Source: Gigantopelta aegis (lineage: Eukaryota > Mollusca > Gastropoda > Neomphalida > Peltospiridae). From it: a stretch of 64,000 nt of DNA. Position 1 is the stretch's first letter. Every line of letters starts with the position of its first letter. The stretch covers positions 30,964,523-31,028,522 of the forward strand of contig NC_054704.1 in NCBI RefSeq assembly GCF_016097555.1, read 5' to 3'. Positions 22,291 through 34,400 of this stretch are shown here, piece by piece. Below the pieces are notes generated by a model. It had not been told where the DNA came from and did not search any database. It saw nothing but the letters and a program-made list of their open reading frames with translations. The position numbers and the translations under genes are program-made.

Positions 22291-24638
22291 CAAAAATCGT
22301 GAGTTTATGGTCCAACTATTATTTTATTTCAGCGTATTCGCCGGTTTTGTTTGTTGGGGTGGGTGGGGGATTGTCGAGAAATAATATATTTTAAATTATT
22401 TTAAAGTCTATATGGCGACCGTACACTGTATATACAATTCAAAGGTACTTTACATGGCTGTCGTATATATTAGGCCTCAGATTACAGTTATCTTCCCATT
22501 TGGTTGTCCAAAATCCGGAAGTTTCACCGCGCAAGTAGTCTGCTGTTTGACTGTGATTATTTCATGGCAGACAGCTATGAAGTGGCAACTGTTTGACTGA
22601 AGTGACAGGGGATAGCATGTAGTTTGTAAACATGTGTAACTTGTTGACATTGGAGACTTGTTTGTGGTAATTCCGGCCCATGCAAAAGTAGTGCTTTTTG
22701 TGTAAAATGGGTGTACTCCGGCCTGGTTTAGAGGGTGTGTCTGTTTAAACCAATATGCTGGGAGAAAGAGCTGGACAACAGGGGTTGTCCTTTTCAGGGT
22801 ATGTGTCCCCCATGCAGGCAAAGGTACATACAAAACTTCACGGGCCTGCTGATATTAATAAAAATGTTACAGCCACTAAGGCTATATAGAAACATATAGC
22901 GAAATTAATTGTGGTCTGAGGCCTGATATAGCCTCGTCAATACTCAGTTTTGTCGTACGTTTGAGACTCATAATAAAAGAGTTACAATTTTTAAAAATGA
23001 AGCAGCTCACAGGTTGTCATGGAATTCCCTCTATCATGGTTCAATTAAAATGTTTTGGGTGATACAGTAGCGAGGTTTGGTATTCCAAATTAATGTAATT
23101 GTCATTTATAATCCGTATTTAGAGAAATAAGGCCCACTAAATCAGTGATTGTGCGCCTTTAAGTTCAGGAAGAATTAAATGTGAAAAGTACAAACAGGGT
23201 CAGTTACATATCCAGCTAGACAATAAAATGATAGATTGCCACAATCTGAACGGATACTAAATGTTAATTTCAAGCCCTGTTTTAAATTTAAGTAACCCCC
23301 ACCCTACTCCAAACGCTATGGTTTTCTTATATCATCTTTTACAAAATCATATTAAACTATTACCTTTTCCGATGACACGTTTGAAGATATGTAAAGCAAA
23401 AAAAAATGCACTGGTGGGGTCATATGCATCAAGATGACTGATGCTCCAGTTCGGTAACAGGTCGTTTTGCCCTTATTTATTACTAGTTCACCCGAGTCGT
23501 TTTAAACAGGGTTGATTCGTACCTCAAACCGCTTCGTTTTGTCCCATGTTTCGATTCGCACTAATTTTTATTTTGTTAATAAAGTACATTTATTCGTTGA
23601 TTTGTCCTATATCCATTGATTTTTAGATGTCACACATTGCGTGTTTATATTTACAGATAAAAATAATATTATAATTTTGTTTATTTCCAGTATCATAGTT
23701 GAGTATCATTTACTCAAGTCATATACCGAGTACGGTATATTGATTTCGCCTAGCTTCAGCCGACATAAAGTAAACAGCTGATAAAGCATTAATATCCAAA
23801 GACAGAAAATTACCTAATATTTGGTCATGAATAATGAATAAACAGAAGAAAAAAACTACTTCAAAACTATAATAAATATATTTATTTTGTGGGGCGAAAC
23901 GACTCGGTACGAATGAGATTTAGGGCGAACCCATACATAACCACTGTTAAAAAAAAAACGACGTTTAACAAGAGAGATGAAGATGACATCAGTGAAAAAA
24001 AAGAAATAATTTGCCTCTTCCTGATGACATTAGCGAAAAAAATAAAAAAATAAATATGCATCCTCCTTTAAATCTCTGGCGTGAGATCTGATAACACAAG
24101 TTATGTCCCTTATCATCGTGAAGATTCACAAGTGCATTGAATTTTGTAGTAATGCTAATAGACAGTTCTATTTTTCTGTTAAACACTAGTATAAATAATA
24201 TAAATGCTTTTAGTACCTAGCACAAGTGAGTTTTAGTTCAAAACTTTACTATGTTACTAAGTAATTTAAAATTAATATCTGTGAAAGTGTGGGTCTCGCT
24301 GCTCATTTCAAGATAATGTCACGTGCAGCCTATATTGGCTATATTATTACTATAATCCGTCCCACAGAGAACGCCTATTGTTCATGCTATGGAATTTACT
24401 ACAAATTATTTATTTCTGAACCGATTGATTTGTAAGTTGCACCCAAAAAAAGAGAAGAGTATTTTTTATTATTTCCAAAACACCTTTACTTGCCTTACGT
24501 CAAACCAAACTGAATTTATTTACAAAAAACAGTTTAAAGAGTTTTATAGAATGATGGGACGAACTATAGTTTTCTTGAAAGATACACCAACTGGAATACC
24601 CATTTCGTATTCCATATATATAATATAATGTATATTAT
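22291..24638. other. No gene recognised
   Basis: A minus-strand open frame of 118 codons (22477-22833) is compositionally unremarkable and matches nothing I know. The sequence around 22400-23160 has a higher GC content than its surroundings and reads like the interior of a DNA transposon (GTAATTCCGGCCCATGC, ATGTGTCCCCCATGCAGGC), but I could not pair terminal repeats with confidence. 23170-24638 is AT-rich without a feature. Confidence 0.35.
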
Positions 24639-24650
24639 CAGGGGTGGATA

Positions 24651-24780
24651 CTAGTTCATCAAGATAAACGTCTCTGGTACGATATTTATTATTGTGATGT
24701 TTATTGCTGTGCCGTATCGGAGTGCAATAAATGTCAGAATGTTAAAAAACGGACCGTAGATGTTTACCTTGGTGAACTAG
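24651..24780. mobile_element. 130 bp palindromic MITE nested in another repeat
   Basis: The ends are CTAGTTCATCAAGATAAAC and, in inverted form, CTAGTTCACCAAGGTAAAC. The flanks GGTGGATA (24643-24650) and GGTGGATC (24781-24788) agree at 7 of 8 positions, consistent with an 8 bp target duplication. The target was the left end of a CAGGGGTGGATCCAGG-type element starting at 24639. Confidence 0.8.
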
Positions 24781-25193
24781 GGTGGATCCAGGATTGTTTG
24801 GGGGAAAGGGCGCAAGGTTTGGAAAGAGCAGCAGTGTGGATGCAAGGTAGTCTGAATCAAACGTAGCAATGTCACATGTTATTGGGGTCCACCTTGGATC
24901 AATCATCAAAGTTGACGGAAGTCACTTTTCAAACTTGTTTTGGCTTCATACACAATAAATAAAACGTATCCAACACTAATTTTTGTATCCTAAACTATCA
25001 AATTCCGTCCCATATCACTTCCGCACTTTCTAGTCACACTGCGCAAGTACAAACTTTTAATACCACTGCATAGGCCTGTGTATCAACTAACCAAGCCTTG
25101 ATCAATCAACATTGAAAATGAGGGTGGAAAATTATAAGTTTTTTTTCTCTCCCTTGTACAGTTCTGGTGATTCTATTATTGCATACCGGAACC

Positions 25194-25893
25194 TAGCCCA
25201 AATACTCTGACTGTAAGAGAGCTAGACGGACATTTGGACATAAATACTCTCATTACAGTCAGAAACCAAGCTATGTATTTTTTTGGCAATTCCCGACAAC
25301 CAAAAAGTTGGCAAAGATTTCCACTCTAATATCACAACAACGTTAAATACTTTTACATAGATAATTTTTGAGTTAATTGATTAAAACAAATCCACATATT
25401 AATCACTAATACACACACTACAGAAAGAAACCCGACAGCACCCCCATTCAGCTAAATTTCGGCAAACTCCGGACAGCAGAATTCTAAGTTCGCCGACCTA
25501 TATCGTGACGTTGCGTCACATGATCGCCCACTCAGCCATTCCGTCTACTAGGCGGAATCACCCAGTGGGCTATCACGTGATCTATGTCACGAAATAGGTC
25601 ACCGAGCTTTGTAATTCTTGCGACGGAGTGTCACGAAGCGTAGCTGAATGTGGGTGCTGTCGGATTTCTTTCTGTACTATGTGTATTAGTGATTTTTTTT
25701 TAATCAGTTAACTCGAAAATTATCGATGTAAAGGTATTTGACATCAAACATAGGATTGTTGTGGAAATCTTAGCGAACTTTTTGGTTGTCGGGAATTGCC
25801 AAAAAAATACATAGCTAGGTCTCCGACTGTAATGAGAGCATATTTATGTCCAAATGTCCGTCTAGCTCTTTTACAGTCAGAGTACTCGGGCTA
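25194..25893. mobile_element. 700 bp foldback element with very long inverted arms
   Basis: The left end (TAGCCCAAATACTCTGACTG) and the right end, reverse complemented (TAGCCCGAGTACTCTGACTG), begin arms that pair almost to the centre near 25545. Further paired blocks include GGACATTTGGACATAAATA, TTTTTTTGGCAATTCCCGAC and GACAGCACCCCCATTCAGCT. Arm divergence is visible but modest. The centre has CACGTGAT and several CpGs. No coding sequence. GGAACC occurs near both flanks but not in register, so the target duplication is unclear. Confidence 0.85.
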
Positions 25894-27108
25894 ACAGGAA
25901 CCACATCCAAAGGTTATAATATATTAAAACCTTTATAAATGAAGAGACTAGATTTGACAGATCAGTAATGACTGTAGTCTGCATGAGTTTTGTCTATATT
26001 TAGTAACAAGTCACATGAATGACACTCTTAGTGTGTGTCATGGGGGGTATGGAAGGTTGTTTGTGTCCGATCCACAATTGTTATTAAGAGACAACATTGG
26101 TAGATTTTTTTACTGTTTGTAGAAGGAAGCTTTTACTTCTTTTTTTTCAGCCACCTATAAAAGTTGTTAGCACAAGAAACCCATTTTCCTATATTCATGA
26201 AAATTTATTGACTACTTGAAAAGCCGTTACTATTTACAAAACATCTAAAAAAAATCAAATTCTAAAACAAACTAAAGAACAAAAAAGCAAGGGGAACTTT
26301 CTAATCTGGAACACAGTGGTGTTGGTGGACAACCAATGTTCATCAAAAACGTGTAGATATGTTCATAATTCAATTACATTTGCTTCGTTGACAATCTGTT
26401 GTGTTGTTGTTCCCTCAATTTTATGATGGGTGGGGTCTTTCATACATTCTGCGTTTGTGACGTTCACATGGGACGGATTTCGATGGTGTTAAAAAATTAC
26501 AAATATTCACTTCCTGGTGTGATTTTTACATTCTTGACAGCAAAGGGAAGTAATTAAAAAAATGTATTATTATTTTACTTTGTATTGGACAAGGTAACCA
26601 ATGATGTCATTAAATGTATCTGATTTTTGGATTGAACATGCACAGTAGCATTTTCCTGTTAATGGGATGGAATTCGATAGATCCAGGATATATATGTTAT
26701 GTTTGACAAAAGGTTCTTTTTATTTCTTTCATCTTTTAAAACTTAAAATTAATGTTTTGTCCAGAATTATGAAAATACACTGACACGTTGATTGAATGGT
26801 GAGGTTGAACTACCCGACGGGTCGGACACTTTCTCTAGCACAGATGGTGTTCGAGTCAACGGGATTCAACTGTATATATATATCTAAATATTTTAGAATT
26901 TTAAATGTTTGGAGTGTCTCTTGAGCTGTTTTGCTAGATGTACTTTCTAACCTTTGTATTTATACATATATCTTGCTTTCCCCTCAAAGCATGTACAGTG
27001 TTATCGCGGGTCTGAATTGTCAACTAAGAAACATTTCACATTACATCATTTAGTCACAGGTGTGAAAGTCCACCATTGGTACTGTGACAAGATTTCTTTT
27101 CTTTTCTT
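25894..27108. other. No gene; one dispersed repeat
   Basis: Only the repeat near 26800-26870 (GAACTACCCGACGGGTCGGA) is recognisable; its inverted partner is at about 8385-8450. No exon was found, although the 5' untranslated exon of POP1 should lie somewhere upstream of 28370. Confidence 0.4.
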
Positions 27109-27121
27109 GGTCATTATATGA

Positions 27122-27496
27122 AAGAAAGAAGTGTTTTATTTAACGACGCACTCAACACATTTTATTTACGGTTATATGGCGTCAGACGGACCACACAGAT
27201 TTTGAGAGGAAACCCGCTGTCGCCACTACATGGGCTACTCTTCCAATTAGCAGCAAGGGATCTTTTATTTGCGCTTCCCACAGGCAGGATAGCACAAACC
27301 ATGGCCTTTGTTGAACCAGTTATGGATCACTGGTCGGTGCAAGTGGTTTACACCTACCCATTGAGCCTTGCGGAGCACTCACTCAGGGTTTGGTGTCGGT
27401 ATCTGGATTAAAAATCCCATGCCTTGACTGGGATCCGAAACCCAGTACCTACCAGTCTGTAGACCAATGGCCTGCCACGACGCCACTGAGGCCGGT
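27122..27496 (-). mobile_element. SINE, family A, with 13 bp TSD
   Basis: A complete copy in reverse: T1 tail with AAAGAAAG, core, and the H1 head ending GCCACTGAGGCCGG. The target duplication GGTCATTATATGA is at 27109-27121 and 27497-27509. It lies about 0.9 kb upstream of the first POP1 coding exon, and the 97-codon plus-strand frame here is a SINE shadow. Confidence 0.92.
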
Positions 27497-27509
27497 GGTC
27501 ATTATATGA

Positions 27510-28370
27510 CTGCAGACGGGCAGGCAGCCAGTTGTATCATGCGTGATTCCATCACACTGTCACAGACAGCCACAAATCATGTAACTAACTAAGCAAACAC
27601 TCAGTTGATTGTAGTCCATCAAGATAAAGCTTTTTTCTTAAAATTGTGTAATTTAATAAAAGCATGACTGCAAAAAATTGTTAATAAAATCAATCTCAAA
27701 TGTTTTGAGTGTCAAAAATTAAATGCAATTGCAACTTGCACAAATCTATGTAGATATCAGTTTATTTATTATTCACTTGTTTGTTTCTTTCATTTATTAT
27801 TTGTTCATTAATATATATATATTTTTTAATTTGTTCATTTATTTTAATTTTTATTTGTGGATGGTATTAAATGGTATAAATTCTACAAACAATACAAAAC
27901 AAAAAGTGATCAGACATACAATTAGTAATTAGGGCTTAGTTCAATATTTAAAAAATATATTTTATGTATTAATACAATAATTATACCTGTTTATGGATGT
28001 ACTTTTTTTGTCAGTGATCCAAATTTAATAATAGTAAATCTAGTTTTGGAAACTGATTCCACCTCCACTCACCCCCCAACCACCCATCTACTTCCAAAAA
28101 AGCGAAAAACTGGTTAGTTTAGCATGAATAATAATTTGTGCTGTGTAAGTACGTTCATGTATGTCTGAAATGATTTAATAAATAATCCAATACACACACA
28201 CACACACACACAAACGTACCATTACACCTTTTGTGGTACATATGTTTCCATAATAGTAATTGCTTCCTCTTTTTTTTGACAGTGAGCAAATGTACTATTA
28301 ATTGTTAAATATATATTTTTGCATTTGTTTAATAATTTTAATATTTTTCTTTTCTTTTTACATTGCAGTA
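27510..28370. other. Region just upstream of the first POP1 coding exon
   Basis: AT-rich, with a CA run at 28192-28212. At 28346-28368 there is a pyrimidine tract ending in TTTTTACATTGCAG, a good splice acceptor, so the POP1 start codon at 28408 probably lies in an exon whose 5' untranslated partner is further upstream. Confidence 0.5.
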
Positions 28371-28407
28371 AGCTCATGTAGATGTGTTGACTTCATATCA
28401 AGTGAAA

Positions 28408-31400
28408 ATGAAAAGGTCACACCAAACCAGTAAAGGCAAATCTTTCCCCAAGTTTCAGCCAAAAAGAAAGAAAGATGATGATGCCCATATTGAGAATACT
28501 GGAGGTAAATGTACTTATTGTGCATGGGTGTGTAGGCCTATGTACTAGGAAAGACTTGATGATGATGCCAATATTGAGAATACTGGAGGTAAATGTACTT
28601 GTTGTGCATGGGTGTGTAGGCCTATGTACTAGGAAAGACTTGATGATGATGCCAACATTGAGAATACTGGAGGTAAATGTACTTGTTGTGCATGGGTGTG
28701 TAGGCCTATGTACTAAGAAAGACTTGATGATGATTCCAACATTGAGAATACTGGAGGTAAATGTACTTGTTGTGCATGGGTGTGTAGGCATACATGTACT
28801 AGGAAAGACTTGATGATGATGCCAACATTGAGAATACTGGAGGTAAATGTACTTATTGTGCATGGGTGTGTAGGCCTATGTACTAGGAAAGACTTGATGA
28901 TGATGCCAACATTGAGAATACTAGAGGTAAATGTACTTATTGTGCATGGGTGTGTAGGCCTATGTACTAGGAAAGACTTGATGATGATGCCAATATTGAG
29001 AATACTGGAGGTAAATGTACTTGTTGTGCATGGGTGTGTAGGCCTATGTATTAGGAAAGACTTGATGATGATGCCAACATTGAGAATACTGGAGGTAAAT
29101 GTACTTGTTGTGCATGGGTGTGTAGGCCTATGTACTAAGAAAGACTTGATGATGATTCCAACATTGAGAATACTGGAGGTAAATGTACTTGTTGTGCATG
29201 GGTGTGTAGGCATACATGTACTAGGAAAGACTTGATGATGATGCCAACATTGAGAATACTGGAGGTAAATGTACTTATTGTGCATGGGTGTGTAGGCCTA
29301 TGTACTAGGAAAGACTTGATGATGATGATGCCAACATTGAGAATACTGGAGGTAAATGTACTTGTTGTTCATGGGTGTGTAGGCCTATGTACTACGAAAG
29401 ACTTGATTATGATGTCAACACTGAGAATACTGGAGGTAAATGTACTTGTTGTGCATGGGTGTGTAGGCCTATGTACTAGGAAAGACTTGATGATGATGCC
29501 AACATTGAGAATACTGGAGGTAACTGTACTTGATGTGCATGGGTGTGTAGGCCTATGTATTAGGAAAGACTTGATGATGATGCCAACATTGAGAATACTG
29601 GAGGTAAATGTACTTGTTGTGCATGGGTGTGTAGGCCTATGTACTAGGAAAGACTTGATTATGATGTTAACATTGACAATACTGGCGGTAAATGTACTAG
29701 ATGTGCATGGGTGTGTAGGCATACATGTACTAGGAAAGACTTGATTATCATGCCAACATTGAGAATACTGGAGGTAAATGTACTTGTTGTGCATGGGTGT
29801 GTAGGCCTATGTACTAGGAAAGACTTGATTATGATGCCAACATTGAGAATACTGGAGGTAAATGTACTTATTGTGCATGGGTGTGTAGGCCTATGTACTA
29901 GGAAAGACTTGATTATGATGCCAACATTGAGAATACTGGAGGTAAATGTACTTGTTGTGCATGGGTGTGTAGACCTGTGTACTAGGAAAGACTTGATGAT
30001 GATGCCCCAGCACATTGATATTGTTTTTATCAGCTGCTGTTACATGTAGGTGTCTGACATATAGCGATTGCACTGTTTAGTTGAACTCTTGGTCTAGAGA
30101 ATAAGACAGGAAACTGGCTAGGTGTCTGATATATAGCGATTGCACTGTTTAGTTAAACTCTTGGTCTAGAGAATAATAAGGAAAACTGGCTAGGTGTCTG
30201 ACATATAGCGATTGCACTGTTTAGTTGAATTCTTGGTCTAGAGAATAATACAGGAAACTGGCTATTTTTTTACAATTTATATAGATAGCTTATTTCTGTT
30301 TGATTGTGTGAGTCAAAAGAAGTTTGTTTTGTTTATTCACTAGAGGACATTGATTGATTGATTAATTAATTAATCATCGGCTATTGGATGTCAAACATTT
30401 GGTAATTCTGACATGTAGTCATCAGAGGAAACCAGCTACATTTTTAATGCAGCATGGGATCTTTTACATGCACTTTTCAACAGACAGGATAGCACATACC
30501 ACAGCCTTTGATATACCAGTCATGTTAAGTTTACAGATGCTATGGGTTCAAATACTTGCCTAGTTTCAAATAAAAATACATCTCAAACTGTTGCTCAGTA
30601 TGATAAATATATTTAGTTGCTTAGTCCTTATTTATAATTGCTATTCTTTGAATATTTGTAGAACTCCGGATCATTGACTTTGCTGAATGCAGAGCGGCTG
30701 AGGTGGAAGCATTGTCCCGGGTGATCTCTAAGATTGGTAGTGCTAAGACTGTTAGTCAACGTCTTCCCAGACACATGCGCCGCCGTGCCATGTCACACAA
30801 TGTCAAGAGGTTACCAAAACGGCTACGTGACGAAGCGCTAAATAAGGTGCATGCCATACTAACTTTGCTAAAATATTGTAAAAAATATAGAGATTTTAAT
30901 CTAATGAGTATGTTTATATTCCTGTGGTGGACTCATTCTCTTGATTTTAAAAAACAACTTTGCATTCACACAACCAGTGCCCCATAACTGGTATAGCAAA
31001 GGCTGTTGTATGTTATGTTCTGCCTGTTGGAAAGTGAATATGAAAGGCCCCTTCCTGCCAGTGGAAATTGTTGCATATTTCCTCTGAAAATTATCAAATG
31101 TTTGACATCCAATAGCCAGTGATTAATTAATCAGTGCTCTAGTGGTGTACTGGAAAATGTTTACCTGGACAGAGTCATAAACCTATTCTCTACATGTGTC
31201 TTACTATTATTCTAACTTTATTTTTCCATTTAAAATTCAAAATAATTGTACCTCTTGTCTAATCCACTATTAAAATGTTAGGTGTGGGGATCATTGGTTG
31301 ATTTATCAAGCAATCCAGTTTCATTTAATTATGTATGGGGACCTACCATTATTTTCAAGGAGCCAGAAAGTCTTCATTATTTTTGTGTGGTTCTTTCTTC

Positions 31401-34400
31401 AGATGATAAAAAGTACAAAGACAAATCCTAACAAAAAACCAAGTCGAAAATTCAGACGGCGGCCCAGAAATCTGCTTGAAGACTACAATCGGCGTCAGAA
31501 GAAGTTTTCCTGGCTGGAGACTCACATCTGGCATGCCAAACGATTTCACCTGGTTGAGAAGTGGGGCTACAAACTGGCGCACAGACCCTGTGACAAGAGT
31601 GCACGGGCGTGCTACCGAGCAGCAGCCAAACACTGCTTGCTTCAGGTGGGTTATCGTGGCATTTTAAATAAAACAATGGCCATGACTTGTAGATAATGCA
31701 AGGACTGATCTAGCTCAGTCAGTAAATCACTCACCTGTGGTGCTTGGGTGGTAGGATCAAACCCCCTTGGTGGACTCATTCTCTGTTTGGTTTTCTCACC
31801 ATCCAAACCTGTCCCTCATAACTGATTATTAAAGGCTGTGGTATGTGCTGTCATGTTTGTGGGAAAGTGAATATACAAGATCCTTAACTGCTAATGAGGG
31901 TTTCCTCTAAGACTACATGTAAGAGGTTTCCCCAGGGCCATTAGGCGTAGCGGCCCGACACGCCTTGGTCCATAAAGTAAGCGCTTTGACAGCTTTAGAA
32001 AAACAATTATCACAAGTACAAGCGTGGCAGTCGACTACCTCCTGCAAACAACTTGTGTACCAGTATATCAAGCACACCTAATCACTAAGACAGGTAAAAC
32101 ACTTCCTAAATACCTAACAATGGACCAGTCGTCTACTCACAATTGGTGTTTGGTAATTTTACCACATCTGCTGGGACTGCTAATCCATCAGAAAGGCGCT
32201 TACGCGTAACAGGATTCCCGTGCCCAGCAATCAAATGCAAGCTTCAAGGCCGATCAAAGAAGATGCCCATTGACAGAATCAACTGTACTATTTAACTGAA
32301 TAAACGATAGGTGAAGCACTTTTTAAAAGTACAGTTAAGTTGGCAATCAATAATTTCTATCCTAACACCCCTTCCCAAAACACACACTGAAAACATCCAG
32401 GGCTCGCGCTGTCAGTAGCCAATTTAGCCTCTGGCTAATTAAAAATTATTTTTACAAAAATGGCTAATAAAATTTACAAGTGGCTAAAATTTTGGCTAAG
32501 CCATTTTTTATCTTCTGATGTGAACAAACGACTACATAATCTATCCGACACCTCAAATATAATAATAATACCAAATATTCAATTAGCGTAATAGCGATCT
32601 CGCGACCGGTAACGAGAAACGGTGTTATCCAGAATACAGCGTTTGCCTTATGATGTTTGCTTATGTTAATAATCAAGGTTAATAATTTTAACGGCATGCA
32701 TTCGAATGTACCGGTAGGCCTATGACAACAATGTGACGGTTATTCAATGTCTGGAAGATCTGTAACTTGTTATTTCAACCAAAGTAATAAAAACAATGAC
32801 AATGCATATCAATTTGAATACACATGCCAGTTCAGGGCCAAAAGACATGTAGGCTATCCCAAGGGCCGAGTTCAGCCAGACCAAGCGAAAAAAAAACATT
32901 CTCTATACTGGTTTGTGCGCTTCACGTTAAACCAAATGGACACGACGGACACCAATGAAATAGTTTGTGAACGTTAGGAAGAACGTTCGTTGGCTGAACT
33001 GAGGAAAGCTCTCAGCGCGACTATATGTCGCGCTTCAGAGTCGGCTGACGCCAACGTGTCAAGAGACATCGTTGCGGACATTAAACAATACGATTACACA
33101 AAAGTAAATCTTGATGTAAATTTATAGAAAAACAATAGTTGTTTGCATCAATAAATATCTAACTGCAATTTCGGTTATTTCCTTTGTCTTTGTTAATTTT
33201 GTACCTATGGTTGAGAGCACGCATGCAGATCACGATCGCGGGAAATGAATATGCAGTATTTATACAATTACAGTTAAATGTACACTGAATTAGTTTACAA
33301 TAATGTTAGATATATATTTGTAAAACTGTGAGGTGACATTTAATAAGTTAGCTGGATTTAAAAAAAGACTGTAAATTTTAATTTTATTAACGTTGTTTGT
33401 TTTGTTTTTTTGTTTTTTAAATTTATAAATGGAATATACTGTGAAGTCGGCATTCTTAGCCTAGGTATTTTACAAGCAGAAATCACAACAAGCATTTAAC
33501 ACAACGCTGAAATCAACAGAAACAACATGGCGCAAGTTGTTGGGGGTGGGGAATTGATGGGTTACTTTTTAAAAAAAGTTTTAAACCCCCCCCCCCAAAA
33601 ACCCCAAACAGACATGATTAGCTGGACTGAAGGCAAACACTTAACTGTTTTCAACCCACTACCCCATTTCTTTTGGCTTGATTTGTGTTACAATGATGCT
33701 AAATATGTAAGCGCCTTCAATAAAATCCTGGGGAAAGGCCTGCATGTCAAAGTTAACAAATGTTTAATATCAAGAGCCGATGATGAAGTAATTATTGTAC
33801 TCTAGTGGTGTTGTTAAACAAAACAAACTTATACTTTTTTCCAATCAAATCTGATATGTAGTTATTGATTTCTGCAGGGGAAAAAAATGATGATGTTGCT
33901 AAAGAATTAATTGTGTAAGTGGAAAGGCATTTAGTTTGTGGACAATAAATTATGGAGTTGGTGAGATGCAGGATGTATTTTTGTGGTAGAGCATATGTCT
34001 GACATTCTATAAAAAAAAACGGAGGCCTATTGAGTTATTCCCTCATGCCTTTCTCTGCTAATGGTGCTGCAAAATGTTGTGGTGCTAATCACTTCATTCA
34101 TGTATGTATTGGGTGCTTTAGCCAATGTATTCTTTGTGCTGGGGTGACATTAGACATTAATTTTTTCATTCATTCATTCATTTGGTGCTGAAGACCGGCC
34201 TCGGTGGCGTAGTGGTTAGGCCATCGGTCTACAGGCTGGTAGGTACTGGGTTCGGATCCCAGTCAAGGCATGGGATTTTTAATCCAGATACCGACTCCAA
34301 ACCCTGAGTGAGTGCACCGCAAGGCTCAGTGGGTAGGTGTAAACCACTTGCACCGACCAGTGATCCATAACTGGTTCAACAAAGGCCATGGTTTGTGCTA

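Noticed and set aside
22477-22833. 118-codon minus-strand open frame
   Set aside because: No recognisable motif, no splice context, and the region reads like transposon interior.
17663-23163. TTAAAGGCGC at 17663 and its reverse complement near 23153 as ends of one 5.5 kb element
   Set aside because: Only about ten bases match and the enclosed sequence is a mix of other complete elements. Chance or unrelated ends are equally likely.
27118-27411. 97-codon plus-strand open frame
   Set aside because: It lies entirely within the family A SINE; similar frames occur in the copies at 2900-3109 and 34279-34461.
28474-30005. CRISPR-like array
   Set aside because: Units are 84 bp with no unique spacers, in a eukaryotic intron.
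28417-30073. Long open frames on both strands across the minisatellite (up to 190 codons)
   Set aside because: They arise because the 84 bp unit is a multiple of three without stops in those frames. They are repeats of one 28-residue string, and the region is intron 1 of POP1.
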